NCBI GenBank assembly: GCA_032719365.1
Contig: CM064862.1
Span: forward strand, 89,082,503 to 89,146,502
DNA from: Prinsepia uniflora
Lineage: Eukaryota > Streptophyta > Magnoliopsida > Rosales > Rosaceae
Length of the DNA: 64,000 bases
Direction: 5' to 3'
Positions 38,132 through 51,847 of this stretch are shown here, one piece after another. How positions within the stretch are numbered: the first letter of the stretch is position 1; each line of letters begins with the position of its first letter. The notes under the pieces are model-generated. The model saw only the letters and a list, made by a program, of their open reading frames with translations. It did not search any database and was not told where the DNA came from. Both the position numbers and the translations under genes were made by a program.

Positions 38132-40269
38132 CCTGTCATCTTTGCAACATTAAAAATGTTGGAGCCACATGCATTAGGTATCTTTGATCAAACTACTTTA
38201 ATTATGTGTCCTTAAATAATTAATTTTCTTAAGGGTAGAATATGTTGTATGATTAAAGTTTTATTTTTTTTTGGAAGGAAGAAAAATGTTATAAATTTCA
38301 CTAATAATAGAGAAGTTGCAGACCTGTATTCCTACTTTGACAATGCGCGGATCATGTAGTTCATACTTCAAATAATTTAAGAGAAAATTAAAGAAGGCTG
38401 AGGTGTATGTGTATCTTTATGAGTAATGTTTAAGTCTTTGACAAAGTATTGGTCATTATTTTTCTTGTTAACAAAGAAACATGATCGAGTAGGGAAAACA
38501 TGAAAACATGTAGAAGATGATCATTTAGATGTCATTAGCAATTAGGTCCAAAGTATTGGTAGTTTCACTCTCAATCGAGTAACTATATAGTAATTTGATA
38601 TAACAAGTTCATATATTATTATAAAGACAGACATTCTTAAATCCTATATAAAAAGAATCAACGTAGATAAAATCAGGTTAGGTGAGGAAGTTTAGCGTTA
38701 TAATCATACAAATTGAAAATGACCTTTTAGAAAATATCCATGCGGTGCCTTTGGTTGGTTCAATTAGATGAGATTATTATTATTTTCTGAAAATTTGATC
38801 AAAGTATGAAAGTATGATGAGAGTTGATGAATGGTGGGGATTGGGCAAAAACCAGATGACAAAAAGAGGATGTGTTGTGTTGTAATAATGATGGAAAATG
38901 ATTTGTTCTATAGTGGGTTTTGGTTTGGCTTCCATGTGTGCATGTTAGTGATCATATACATGTACATATATCACCACTTTGCATCCTCCATGCTTTGCTC
39001 CCTCTCCTAACCTTTTTGTCATTTTCATCACTTTCTTTTTTACCTCCCTCCCTTCCTCAATTATTTCTCTCTGTTTTTCTCTTCTTTTCTGAGAGAGAAA
39101 AAAAAAAGATCAGGGTTTCTTGTATTCTTTTTTAAATTATGAACACTTTCTCTTTTTGTCGAAGCCATCGTACATGAATTAACCAACCTTCATTGTACGG
39201 CCATACATATAGGTTGCCTTTTTTTTGTTTGTTTAAATAGTCGGCTCTAAATTTGCACGAAAACTTTGATGTTTCATTCTAGGTAAAATTTCTTTGAAGT
39301 ATCAATTAGAGGCATAATATTATAAACTCATTCTTTTTCCTTTTTCACAGATATGAAAGTTCCATGTATAATTTGGCTATCAAAAGATTACAATATATAA
39401 CACAAAATTTCTCCGCCATTTCTTTCTATTCAAAAAGTGAAAAAATTACAATCCCCAATCCGTCTAAAATTTTAGGAATTCGTTGATAGTTAGCATATAT
39501 TGAAAAATAAATCCCAATTTTACATTATGATAAAGCATTATATGATCAGTACAATAATATATGTTAAGTAGAATTACACGTATTGGAATCCAATCCAACA
39601 TCCAGCAAAATTGAAAGGAGGATTGTGGCCCTTTTTTCATATGCTGGACATGTGAGGCGCTACCTAACCAAAACTTGGTGAATCACAGATCATCATGCAT
39701 ACAGCAGATGAAAAGAAAGATTCGAATAGAGAAACTTTACGATGATGTTTGATCGATAATGCCAAAACATGGAGGATGTACATGTCTTGATATTGAACGA
39801 GCTAAACGCTAGAGATGCGATCAATTGAGGCAACCGCAGGTACTTTCTACCTAGTTGGAATATCAAATCACATTAACTATAAACGTGCAAGGAAAAAAAT
39901 CAACAATGTGACCTGTCCTCAACATGGGAGCATCGTTGATAACTTATTTATTTTTCTAAAACAATATCCACTTAGAATTCACTAGATGTACTGGCAATAA
40001 TGGTGCTCTACAAAATGCGATTCTTTTTCGAATTTGTATAATGCACATTGTGGATCTCCCATTGTAAGCTTTGATGTTACCAATCTCCACCTGTATATTG
40101 TTATAAATGACAAGTTTGCTCCACATAGATTACCATAATTAGTCTTAATTTTTTTTTTTTAAAAAAACTTACTTTTCATTAAAGATATCAGCATTAGATA
40201 ATTGATATACAGTATTTACGAAACAGTAAAAATATTCATAACGGATTAGCCAAACTAAAGATTTAAATG
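38132..40269. other. Intergenic DNA
   Basis: AT-rich and non-coding. Pyrimidine-rich stretches at about 39030-39090 look promoter- or leader-like, but no coding sequence follows. Nothing else recognised. Confidence 0.45.
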
Positions 40270-40620
40270 AAAATCAACATGACAAATGAATGAAATGAAA
40301 ACTCTAAACAACATTTTAGTAAATGGAACTAGAAATAATAACTAGTTACAATTGTGATTAAATTCTGTGGAGCCAAATAGATTAAAAGGCTGAAAAGATT
40401 AGGTCATGGATGGAGTACTACGAGTAGTACACACTGGAAACCATGCGTGTTTTCAAATGGCCCAATGAATGAGAAGAAAAAGATGGAGAGGGCTTTGCTT
40501 TGGTGCATGTGACTGAATTATTGAAGCTTCATAGCACTAGAAAAGCATGGCATGGCATGGCATGACATGACATGTAGCTTCTAAATGTCAAAATTCATAG
40601 CATCTAGCATCTAATTATCA
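40270..40620. repeat. Diverged duplicate of 43813-44490
   Basis: Shares the order GAGCCAAA, GGCTGAAAAGA, TAGGTCATG.ATGGAGTA, CAATGAATGAGAAGAAAA, ATTGAAGCTT, AGCACTAGAAA, GGCATGGCAT and TCATAGCATCT with 43920-44490. It lacks the T-run insertion present in the second copy. Contains a short CATGG/CATGA run at about 40547-40573. No gene seen. Confidence 0.6.
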
Positions 40621-40696
40621 ATAATACATATATGTACATATATGTCGTAGCATCTAGCATCTAATTATCAATAATACATATATGCACATATATGTC
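40598..40696. repeat. Two-copy tandem repeat, period 50 bp
   Basis: Units 40598-40646 and 40648-40696 are nearly identical (TAGCATCTAGCATCTAATTA ... ACATATATGTC), differing at one T/C position in the part read. Confidence 0.88.
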
Positions 40697-43600
40697 AAAT
40701 CCATATACGATAAAACAAAGTGCCATGTCACATTTTTGAGGCCTCTCCGACCCCATTTCGTAGCCTCCGACTTAACATTTTACCTAACGTGTTTGGTGTT
40801 GAATCTCAACCTCCAAACATCAAAGTCTTGCCTAAAAGAGTGGTGATCGAGAATGAGAAAATATCGAAAGCCATGAAAATCATTGAAAGTAGGAGATGCA
40901 ACTGCGTCTGTCGAGTTGATTGATGTTTTTTATTTCTTGGTGATTATGATGTCCACTGAAAAAGATTAGTCGTGATACTAAAAACCCTAGAATCGTAATA
41001 ATAAATAGTGAATTAGGGATTATAAGATAATTTCTTTTAAATATAATATATATTCGCATTTACACTTTGCAATCATAACGGAAACATGCATATGGTTGAC
41101 AATTCCTCGGGGAAAGTCTTTGGTCTACGATTTATCCTCAAGATCGTGGCCTTTGTCAGAAGCTAGCCTCAAGATACATGTATAATAGTAGCTGCATCTC
41201 ATCTACATATTATTACCTCAAACACTAATATCTTGGTCAATTGGAGGCTTTCATGAAATGGGATACATATATATATATACACTTAGTAAAAAATGTTCGC
41301 GCTTTGCTATGGGGCTAGGGCTACTCCATTGATCATAAACCTGATTTTTATACTATGATATAATATATATATATATATATAAATAGATTTAGAATATGGC
41401 AGAATGTTCATAAATAATTAATTATTTATATACATTATTATTTGTTCATTCGTATGATTTCACGAATGTTATAGCCATTAATGAAAATATCGATTTTAAT
41501 GGCAATATCGATAGCTCATTTTACGGATATATTGATAAATATTTAAGTATTGATATTGACATTGTCGATGATTAATCAAAATGTTGAAAATGGACTCAAA
41601 AACTTAGAAAGAACAGAAAAAAGAAAAGGCAAAATTTTAGAACTGATGATGATTCACGATGAGTTATTATATACATATATATATATATATAATTATCTAA
41701 GTGGTAACAATTCTACAAGTATCTTTATTACAGCCAAACTTTGATATAATTTCTGTTTTCATTGGATGCAATTTTAAATTTTTAACAGATGCAAACGATT
41801 TTTATTTAGTATATTTATATATAGCGATTAAATTTTAGATGTATCCAATTCAAATAGTGAAAGCAAAACATAAAAACACACAATCAAGCACACACTGACA
41901 TTACATACACATACATGAAGAATTATGTGCGGGCAAGAGTGAAAAGACATTGACAGCAACTCTTCGATCTCTTCTTCTTTTTCTTTTCCCCCTTTTTTTT
42001 ACTGCAAAGATTAATTAGCTGAAGGTGAGTTGCTTACTGTTGAAAGTGACGAGAGCGGGAGTGAGAGCCGAGGTGGTGTAAATTTGTCAGGGGACTGAAA
42101 ATGATCCATGAATGGATGGTGGATGTTGTTTGGTATAGAAGGAGCATTACCGCAGTCCACCGCTCTCTCATGTCTGACTCTCACATCCTTTCCACTTTCA
42201 GTCAAAACTCTTCATTTATCTTTTTTCAGAGTATGTTTCTTCACCCTCGTTTGTCAGCTTTTATGTTCTTCTAATGAAACAACCTCTTCAGAGAAGAGTT
42301 TACCTAGTTTTACTTTTCTCCAGCAAAATTTCAAAAAAGTTAATACACGTATCTATCGTTACCATTATAACCCTACCATTTTCCATTTAAATCTTAATCA
42401 AACTCCATATCTCGAATTTGACTCTTATATATAAAACACAATATTAATAATCAAAGTGAATACTAATTCAAATTTACAATTTGGTGGATATTTGGTTTGT
42501 TATGGCTCTTATTTTTCCGATATGTATTTATCTTCACAAATACGGGTCATGCGAGCTCATGAGAGTCTTTATATAGTTATCTTTTATTCTATATATTGAT
42601 GTTCTCTATTCTTCACATTTTGCAAATTCCTCGTATTCGTGTTGGTTTTCTTTTGAAGGCATTTTTTTTTCCTTTACTTCGGTTTTTCCCAAGAAATGGG
42701 TTTTTAATGAGGCAGCATTATATGCACTTCACAAGTTCCGCTCGGCTGCTGAACTCTATATCGATGTTTTCTTTGTAGTTACATTATACTTGAAACACAA
42801 TTGTATTTTTTTTCTTTTTCTTGTAGTTCTTTGTGAACATAATCAAGTTACTAGTCTTTTACGGATTATGCTGTTACTCCGATGTTCGTGATTTGATTTT
42901 TTTAGTTCTTGATGTACTATCGTAAGGTATTTCTGAGTAAAACATTTTTTTTTAAAGTGTACATATTTCATTCCTCAATAAATGTACGTATTTATGAGAA
43001 TTCCATCAAATTTCTTCCAAATTGAACCTGTTGATCGAGTTCATATTTTTGGACCAGACTACTCGATGGAATTGTCAAAATCGTTCAACATTGTCATCTT
43101 CACCATCGCCATTGGATGAAATTAGATGGATGAATTTGGGTCTGTTCAACAGGTTCAACACAGTCATCTTCATAGTGCTTGTTCTATATGCAATTTGGGA
43201 TGAATTTTCGATTTCATATTTAGCTAGCTCCAATGGGCTATGGTGAGACATGTCTTATTTGCCCGAATTGGTTCAAATTTTTGCATGAAGGGTAAGTTTT
43301 GGCTGAAACAACCGAGCATTTTAGGTACAACATGAGACTAAAGTTGTAGTTTTGGATGCATTTTAATTAAAAAATCTATTATTAATTATTTCAATAAATC
43401 ACGAAAATATTTTACTATATGTTGAGAGATTTTAAATTCAACTCTCGTAAATGAAATTGATATCCAATGTATACAATCTCTCCGCTCTTTTATCATATAT
43501 ATCCTGGGCAAATATTATTCTTCCATAGGCTCTTATGCTGTGCATTCATTTATTTGTAGTATTAGTCATTAATTTGGGCCCAAGAACAACAAACTTCTCC

Positions 43601-43812
43601 CGTAACAGGCCTACACCAACTGCCATCAACCAGGGCCATCTCTCTCTCTCTCTCTCTCTCCCTCTCTCTGCGTTCCCAAAGCTTCAAACTTGTAGAGGCC
43701 TCCTAACTAGGGATGACTAAACCAACTAAGCAAGGGTATCCATTGGGCCCCGCCCAAGTTAAGTCCACAGTAATTGTCTACAGTTAATTTGTTATAAATG
43801 ATAAAAGATGGG
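40697..43812. other. Intergenic DNA with simple repeats
   Basis: AT-rich. (TA)n tracts lie near 41361-41380 and 41670-41690, and a CT microsatellite at 43639-43669. Open frames of 60-110 codons (for example 42108-42434 and 43022-43246) show no recognisable domain and I do not call them. Confidence 0.45.
43639..43669. repeat. (CT)n microsatellite
   Basis: About 15 CT units with one CC interruption. Confidence 0.92.
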
Positions 43813-43958
43813 GAAAATCCAGATGACGAAATCAATGAAATGAATCCTCCAAAGTCCAAAACAGCAATGTAATTTGAAGACAGAAAGTATATAGTTAGTT
43901 AAAGATGTGATTAACTTGTGCGGAGCCAAAGAGGTAATAAAGGCTGAAAAGACTAGGT

Positions 43959-44334
43959 TTTTTTTTTTTTGGGACAATGGTATTTGAAGAGGGGGAAGAC
44001 AGCCTACCCAATCTAGGAACATTATGAAACGTTCGAGATCCGCAGGAATTCAACTAACATCTGGGTCCTGTACCCCATCAGTGGGAGGAGACAGATCCTA
44101 CGTAACCCAAGATTTTCCACCTTGCAGCCCCTGTAAGCACTGGCAGTCGGGTCACTTTGAACCCAGACTTTCGGAAACTGATGCAATCACCAGCGTTCAC
44201 ATAAATTCCGTTGGCACCCGGCACTCAGCAACCTCCCTGCAAGGGATTTATTGACATTTTTAGGGCTCTAACCTTGGATGGGAGTTTCAACCAAGACAAA
44301 ATCCTTGCCAGTTGCCAATCCTACCAACCCCTGC
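43959..44334 (-). mobile_element. Candidate small retroposon insertion
   Basis: About 376 bp absent from the related copy at 40270-40620. It begins with a run of T (43958-43970), a poly-A tail on the minus strand, and is bounded by AGGT at 43955-43958 and 44335-44338. It is more GC-rich than the surroundings. The family was not recognised. A four-base duplication is short for a LINE or SINE, so the class is uncertain. Confidence 0.45.
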
Positions 44335-44490
44335 AGGTCATGAATGGAGTATCAAAGGGCTCAATGAATGAGAAGAAAACGTCGTGAGACTCATGTATTG
44401 AAGCTTTGTAGCACTAGAAATTATAGAAAGCATAGAAGGCATGGCATCGCACGGCACATAAGGTCTAAACGTCAGAATTCATAGCATCTT

Positions 44491-46424
44491 ATTACTTCTT
44501 TTCTTTGTTTTTTGGATCGAGTCATAGCATCTTATTACTATTCACTAATGTTTGAAACAAAGTGCATGTCATACATAGCATCTAAAATAATGTACAATTA
44601 TTATTTAAAATTCTCGAATACAAAAATCATCACATCATATAATAAACTTAAATGATATATAATTAAAATTAATATAAAAAATTTGTCTACATTTTGAATT
44701 TTTTCTTTTACATAAAAACGATGCGTAAATAAAAAAAATACATTCAAAATCTTTATAGACATCTTTTTTATGTAAATTTTAATTGAACATTATTTAATTT
44801 TATTATATAATTTGATAATTTTTATTTTCAAAAATTATAAATAATAAATAATAAAATTTTAGATGACATAAGATAGCGCATGTAGCTTGCCGAAAAACCT
44901 CTTGACACCTGTGGTGAGGCTAATATTAATAAAGGGAACCATTACCTTTATTGAAATCTCCTTCATGGTGTAATTGGAGGTCCCAGGAACTCTTGAATTC
45001 ATCGATCCAGGAAATGATTTTTAATTCCCAATTTATAGGAACGCATCCACACTCCCAATTCATTCCACAATTTGTTTACGCCTGAACACGAATTTAAAAA
45101 CATTTCTGATTCAAGTGAATTATATTGTCTCGACTGTCGATCATGAAAGGTTAAAATCGAAGTCCGTGAAGATACATGAATTCGTGTCAATTTTGATTGA
45201 TCTAGGGAAGCATTGTAATTAAATATAGTGAAACATTGTAAGTTTAAATTCCTTAACTATATTAACGGATTGAAATATAAAGTTTGTGCGTGACACAAAA
45301 ACATATAAACAACAGACTTCAAGATCACTTGCATCACATGTTTTTTTGTAGTTGATCTTTCACTCTTTCATTGTCGGCCTATAAACAAATATTTTGAGAC
45401 CAATTATTACAGTAAAATTGTATTAAATTTGTATTAAATATTAGTTTAAAAGAAATTTAAAATTTAAAATGATGGATAAAATATACTTTTAGTCACTCTA
45501 TTTAGTCTTTAATTTTGTTTGTTATTAACATTCATTGTAAAAGTTAAAAAAAAATATTATTATAAAATGATGGTACAATAGACAATTCCTTATTTCTTCG
45601 GTTGAAAAAAAAAAGATATCTATTATTAACCAAAAAATTCTTAATAAAAATGTTTATTTGAGAATATAATTTTGTATGGACCAAAATTTCTTATATAGTT
45701 GATTTTTTTTATGTAATAAATTTTGAAATGGAAAATTTTATAAAATATCTAACCTAGAAAGTCTTTATGCCCTTGATTGCGTTCTTCCAGCATCACCAAA
45801 ATAAATTGTTTTATAAGGTAAACGTTAAAATATCCTACTTCAATTTTGAATTTTGTTAAAAAGTAAATAGATTGTGTACCTAATTCACCGAACAATTTTG
45901 TATGTCCAAATAGAATTTAGAGAGGCGGATGCATGTTTAATCTCGACTAGTGCTGGATAAAATTAATCGCGACCTGAATTGTTTGTCACATTGCATTATA
46001 GTTATTTGACATTACTAAATTAATAGTCGGATAAAATAAGAATAAGTGCACATACTGTTCATATTTATTTTTTTCATTCACTCAAAATTAATTGACCGAG
46101 ATTAGTGGTATTCATTATAATAGAATAGCCAGGACCCGTTGAGATTATTGCAACGTAACATATGCGCTTTTTTTTTCTTCCTCCATTTGAATACTTCCTT
46201 ACAAAACCACAAAACATAGAATGTTACATGTTGATGATAAACATTGAAATGGAAATAAATTGTGAAAGAGTTTGTCTAAGTTTCTAATCCTGGCTTGTAG
46301 ACCATCAATAGTGCTCGAAGGACTCCAACAATGAGTAGGATTCTGCAATCAAAGGACTCCAACAATTAGTAGCATTGCCTCACTTGGGTCCAATAATAAA
46401 AGCATTGCCCAGTTGGGTGAGAGC
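44491..46424. other. AT-rich intergenic DNA
   Basis: No gene. A short imperfect duplication (AAGGACTCCAACAAT.AGTAG) lies at about 46317-46370. Confidence 0.45.
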
Positions 46425-48130
46425 TTTTTTTTTTGGTGATTACAAGAAATAACGGCAACTAGGAAACACAACTAGAAAACCTCCTTAGGGAGGCTCATAC
46501 CATGGATATCGTCCCACAGAAGAATAATAGTAGTTGTAGGCGACTGCTCAAACCGATACACCTCTATCTTCATACGCCCGCCTAGCCCAGCCAAACAATC
46601 AGCAACCCTATTACCTTCCATATAAATATGTTTCACTTGACATCTCCACTCTCTGCTCACTAAATTCTAGCAAGCAACCAACAAGTTGTTCAAAAGATGA
46701 GTTCCCAGCACTTGATGGCTAACAAGGTGATCATCAGCCTCCGAATCAGAACCCAACATAATCTCTCTTTCCCCCATCTTCCAAGCAATCTGCAGCCCTT
46801 AGAAAATACCCCACACCTCCGCATCAAGAATCTGAACAACTCCGATGTTCATAAAGAACACATGAATCCAAGTTCCCTCTGAATTTCGAAATACACCTCT
46901 AACTACAACGCAACCTTCTGCACCCCCATAGCTCCTATCAATAGTAATCTTAATGACTCCCACAAGGAGTTTCATGCAAGCAATCTCAACGAACTATCTC
47001 GCCGACTTACCTGAACTACGAATATTGACAAGGTGTCATTCCTCAGCTGTCCTCATAACCATCAATTTAGGTTGCACAAGAAATTGAAAATCAACCTAAA
47101 AAATTCTTTTGTTTCTCCACCTCCATAAAACCAGCAGCATAGGCTAAAAACAGTAGACCATTTAACCGAATGGATACCATCAACTTCATTCTTCAGATTT
47201 ATAAGAAGCCAATGCCGAATATCCCAGTCCCAACTAAAAATTACACGCTCAGGAACCCCCATTATATTCCACACACACTTCACAACGCTACAGTCCCTAA
47301 GAACGTGAATAGAAGTCTCAAACACTTCCCCACAAGCAAAGCACAAATCAGGATCTGCAAGATGCCTATGCAATATGTTATCATTTTTCAACAACCTAAC
47401 TTGGATAGCAAGCCAAAAGAAATACCTAATTTTAGGAGGGCAACCAGACTTCTAGATGTCGACCCAAATAACTTTAGACCAATTGAACCCATCAACAAGA
47501 TGCGCATAGGCATATTTAATAGAAAAACCTCCTTGAGGCGTGTGCTTCCAGATGATGTGGTCCTCCCCACATCCTTACAGCCCCATGTGGATAGGAATGA
47601 TACGAGCAATTAGAGTCTTAGGAAGCACCAATCTTAACTTGCACAAATTCAAGTTATTGCTATCAATATAGTCCCTAACAGTCTCGCTACTATCAGGAGG
47701 CACAAGGCCCTCCTCATGACTATCAAGCGGGCCGTCCTCACTCCAACTATCATGCCAAAAGGCAGTCGGCCGTTCATTTCCAATATGCCATCTCGCTCCC
47801 TTACAAACAAGATGCAACCCATAACTAACAGCCCTCCAAACCGCCGACGACATACTCACCCGAGGGAGAGTCTCTCCGAACATATTGGTCACATCTCCTT
47901 GAAGATAATGCGAAACCAAGACATTAACCCACAGGCTCCCTGAATTCTGAAGCATACACCACCCAATTTTAGCAAGCAGCGCCTACTTTATTAGGGCAGA
48001 TTTTGGCCTCACCACCTTTTTCCACTGTAACACAATGCGATAAAAGCTTACCTGATTGCAGCAAGTTCAACACCGTGAGCACATTGATCCCAAAGACCCT
48101 GCACCCGAAAGCCGCCCACTAAGCAAACCT
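46425..48130 (-). pseudogene. 5'-truncated, frameshifted L1-type LINE
   Basis: On the minus strand, pieces of a plant non-LTR retrotransposon ORF2 C-terminus follow in order across several frames. 47955-47575 is the region after the reverse transcriptase (GARWHIGNERPTAFWHDSW). 47609-47062 resembles the zf-RVT zinc-binding domain (CFACGEVFETSIHVLRDC). About 46990-46472 is an RNase H-like domain (GGAEGCVVVRGVFRNSEGTW, VKHIYMEGNRVADCLAG). It ends in a T-run at 46425-46434 on the plus strand, the poly-A tail. Stops and frameshifts separate the pieces and the endonuclease and reverse transcriptase core are missing, so it is dead. I could not identify a target duplication, and the 5' edge is approximate. 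Confidence 0.83.
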
Positions 48131-48771
48131 TATGACCTGAATATATTTTTCCGCAAAGAAAACAAAGAAACAACAAAGAACAAATAAAAGTCGAAATTAG
48201 AGCGGAAAACTATAATATATTGAGGGAAAGAAAATGTGAAATCAAATTTTATGTCAAATTCATTTTACAGCATAATAGAAAGAAAAAAGTGAGAGAAATA
48301 AGCGTGAAAATTTCCCATCCCTGATTATCTTCTTCCATGCGTGATTGTCTTTTCAACGGAATGTAATTAATGATGCAAACTTTTGCTTCATAGGATGACA
48401 ATTTCAATTAGAGCAGCTAAGTCATTGCTCAATAATTCTTTAGAGACCATGTGCTTCATAAATTATGCTTTGGTTACCACCATTACACGACTAAATGGAG
48501 GCAACCCTTAAAGCAAAAATGCAAAAGATCGAGGATTATAAATGCATCTGGGAATGGAGTGATCGACGACAGAGACAATGGAGTCGCAATGGTCATAATC
48601 CTTCTATTCTTTGCTTGGCTTGGGATGCCTAGGATAAGAAGAAAATGCGAATTGAATTTAGAATTTCGATAGCGGAGAAAAACAATCTTCGCTTTCCGCT
48701 GCACGATGTAGATGAAGATGGAGATGGAGCATTTTGTTATTCGTGAGTTTTGGAGCAGTTTCTGTTCATAG
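48131..48771. other. Intergenic DNA
   Basis: Non-coding. A 73-codon frame at 48451-48672 has no recognisable motif. Confidence 0.4.
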
Positions 48772-49690
48772 TTTTTTTTTTTTGGGGGGTCGAAATGTAA
48801 AATTTATTAAGGAAGAGCACGTTAGGGAGACACAAAACGTAAAACCCAACTCAAGTCATTATACAGAAAATAAACATGATTAAAAGAAAATACAAACAAG
48901 TCTGAATTTTAAAAAAAAAAACATTCAGCCCACAATATAACAAAGTCCAAAGAAACCCTAGCAACAACAAACTCCACCAACCACCACCTCCGAGCAAGTC
49001 GCCACCACCACATAGCGGGACACAGTTTGAAACCAACAAGATTTATGTAGAATATGGATTCGAGACACAGAGCCATCAAAGATCAGCATACTCAAGCGAT
49101 CAATTAGGTTGAGATTAACCGATGAAGTACACAACTCAACCACCCAAATCAAAGACATCGATATGGGAAAGAGTTGAGAATGGAAACTGGTAGTGACAGT
49201 GCCTGTAGGAGTAGTAGGAGGAGAAGCTAACTAGAATCCATAGGCGAAGGGTTTGGTGTAGATGAATAGTGAGGATAGAGGGTGGGAGGCAGATGGGTCA
49301 ATGGAGATCGGGATGCAATCGTAAGAAAAAGTAGAGTCTAACCAAAAGGAAACTGAAAAGAAGAAAATCAAAAACGGCTACAAGGACCGATAAGCCGACG
49401 AAGGACGCCAAGATAGTAAGAACCCTTCACCATCGGACCACCAAGAGAACCGATCAGCGGCACCAAGCCCATATCTGACGCCTAGGACGATGGAGAAGGA
49501 GGGGGGAATTGGAGACAAAATCTCGGAGGAGGGAAAAATGGGTAATAGGGGAGGGAAGAAGAGGATAAGTGTGTGAGAAGGGTAGGGAGGTGGAAGCTTC
49601 CACCAAATCTACCACCGGGAGGTGAAGATTTGAGAAAGCCTCTACCCCAGAAGCTAGGACCGACTGAAAGTCTTCAGAGAGAGGTCAAGT
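48772..49690 (-). mobile_element. Possible retroposon remnant, family unknown
   Basis: Begins with a T-run (48772-48783) followed by GGGGGGTCG, which on the minus strand resembles a poly-A-ended transcript. Composition is less AT-rich than the surroundings, and the part at 49440-49690 is purine-rich on the plus strand. No domain is visible. It could be LINE untranslated sequence or an old processed transcript. Confidence 0.35.
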
Positions 49691-49810
49691 ACTTTTGTTT
49701 TTTTTTGTTCGATTTTTTTATCTGTTTTTTTGTTCGATTTTTTTATCTGTTTTTTTGTTCGATAAGTACTTTTGTTTTGGTCCAAGCATTTTTTACTCTC
49801 CCTGTTCGTA

Positions 49811-49913
49811 TTTGGTCGAGGTTTTTAGATGAGTTAGAGTTTCAATCTTTGTTGACTGCTCTTTGGTCGAGGTTTTTAGATAAGTTAAGAGTTTCGATCT
49901 TTGTTGATTGCTC
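49811..49913. repeat. Two-copy 51-bp tandem repeat
   Basis: TTTGGTCGAGGTTTTTAGAT units at 49811-49861 and 49862-49913 with a few substitutions and one inserted A. Just upstream (about 49700-49762) is a T-rich run of TTTTTTTGTTCGAT/ATCTG units. Confidence 0.85.
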
Positions 49914-51299
49914 TTTCCTACTAGAGGATTTGTCGAGGTTGTGTGGGATGTGGTCTATTCATTGTCGGTTCTTTAACTGCTGAGTATTTATATTATATAT
50001 TTGTAAATATCGCCTTTAGGTATGAAACTGCTCTAATTTTATAGCTGATTATATATTTTTTTCCTCTTATTTTGTTGGATCACTTAAAAAAAATCTCTTA
50101 CTTGCTCCTCACATTGTGTTTTCTATGTTTTAGTAAAAATTTTATGGTGTTTTTTTAGTTGTTGATTGTTACTTTTATAGGACTATGAACCTCTGTATTT
50201 AGGGTCTACTCATTCGGCCGTATTTTAGTAAATCTAGGCCCACATATTAATCCAATCGTTAGAACCTTACACATGATCATCAAGTTAGGAGTTAATACTT
50301 TTATTTCTTCATTTATTTCGAAATTCTCATTAAACTAATCCAAGTAGTTAACTTCATCTTTTTTATTAATTATATAATAATAAAGGTTTATTAAGTTAAC
50401 ACCAAATTCCCGTTCTAAGGGAATTTCATAATTACTTAGAGAAAAAGTTAGTTACCTGGTTCAATGAAAGGGAGTCAGGCCCGCGATCCGGAACACCCGA
50501 CCCCAAATAGGGTATGGTTCTGATCCAGATAGCCAAATCCACCGATTTAGAAATTCAAGGTAAATTGAAGATAGAAGATGACTTGGTTACCTATGTGAAT
50601 TGCAGAAATGTTGAGTTCATGAAGCCGTTTCCTCAAAATTCTGCACCGATTATATATACCCCAACGTACCAGGATCTTATTAATCTATTGTACCTCGTAT
50701 CAGAACACAATTTTTGTACCGAACTGACCCGCGAACCAGGTAACATGAAAAACCATAGTCAAATTGTGGTGTAAAGTAGATGGCGTAATCCGGATCAATT
50801 TCTGCTCCTTAGTCTTCATATTTGTCTTCTTTAATTATCATCAAACCAATTAAAGGAAAATTGTTAGTCAAAATTTACTGCAATGTTCTGTTCTTCATCA
50901 CCATTGATGAACCTAGTAACATATAGTCCTCACATCATCAAATAATAAAGTAAATGACTAAAACTTTTTTGTGTTATCGCTCATCAAATGAACCATTAAT
51001 ATCGAGGCCCCCTTCACCAAAGGCTTCCTTCGACCACCAGCAAAGGCTCCCACCAGCAATTCATTTTTTTTTTTTCAAATTTTCAAACCAGGCTTTGGCC
51101 ACAATCGAAGGCTCCCAGTAGCATCAAACCAATTGGGATAATTGGAAAAAACATAATAAGAGTAAGAGTTAAATTATGAAAGTTATTTTCCTGGTTGAAT
51201 TATTTGAAGACTCTTACAACAACGGCGGAGGATTTTCTATTGAAGAGAAAGAGAAAGATGGAGGAAGAGAAGAATAAGCAGTTTCATGTTGTAAGCCAT
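49914..51299. other. Intergenic DNA
   Basis: AT-rich. An 86-codon frame at 50514-50774 starts MVLIQIAKSTDLEIQGKLK and resembles no family I know; it may be chance or a fragment of an old gene. Otherwise nothing. Confidence 0.4.
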
Positions 51300-51560
51300 A
51301 ATGCCTAGCTCACTTGGTATGTCGTATTGCACACAGGGACGGCTTCTGAATTCAACTTTGCTCACTTGGTATGTCGTATTGCTCACTTGGTATGTCGCAT
51401 TGCACACAGGTATGTCGTATTGCTCACTCGGTATGAACGGAGAACCAGGGTATCAACTTTGCACACAGTGCGCTAGCGTGGATGTTCGTGTGCTAGTGTG
51501 GGTGTTCGTGTGCTAGTGTGGATGTATGGATGCCTGTGTGTTGAGGCAAGTGTCGGTGAT
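51300..51560. repeat. Short tandem repeats
   Basis: Four to five irregular units of CTCACTTGGTATGTCGTATT with GCACACAGG at 51308-51440, then three units of GTGCTAGTGTGGATGTTCGT type at 51470-51530. They mark the left side of the degenerate element that follows. Confidence 0.75.
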
Positions 51561-51847
51561 ACTAGCACTGGTGCTGGTACCGGTGTCGGTGATTGGGGTT
51601 GTGGTGAGCCACGACTTGGGATGTGACTCTGTCATGATGGACATATGATCGGTATCTGCGACTCAGTGGCGGTTGAGTCTTGGACTGGCTTGGATCCAGA
51701 GGAGGTTGTGACGTGTTGGGATAAGTCCCAACAGTTATGAGATAACAAGTGACGAATGGATAAAAAGGTATGATTGAGACTTGAGGAGTCTCGGGATGAC
51801 GTCTCCTATGTTAGGAGAATTAGTGGATTTGGGGAGTTGTTGTCAAC

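Noticed and set aside
47170..47613. 147-codon plus-strand open frame
   Set aside because: It is the antisense shadow of the decayed LINE, whose minus-strand domains are recognisable.
50514..50774. 86-codon open frame starting MVLIQIAKS
   Set aside because: No recognisable family, no intron signals that extend it and no neighbouring gene. A chance frame or very old fragment.
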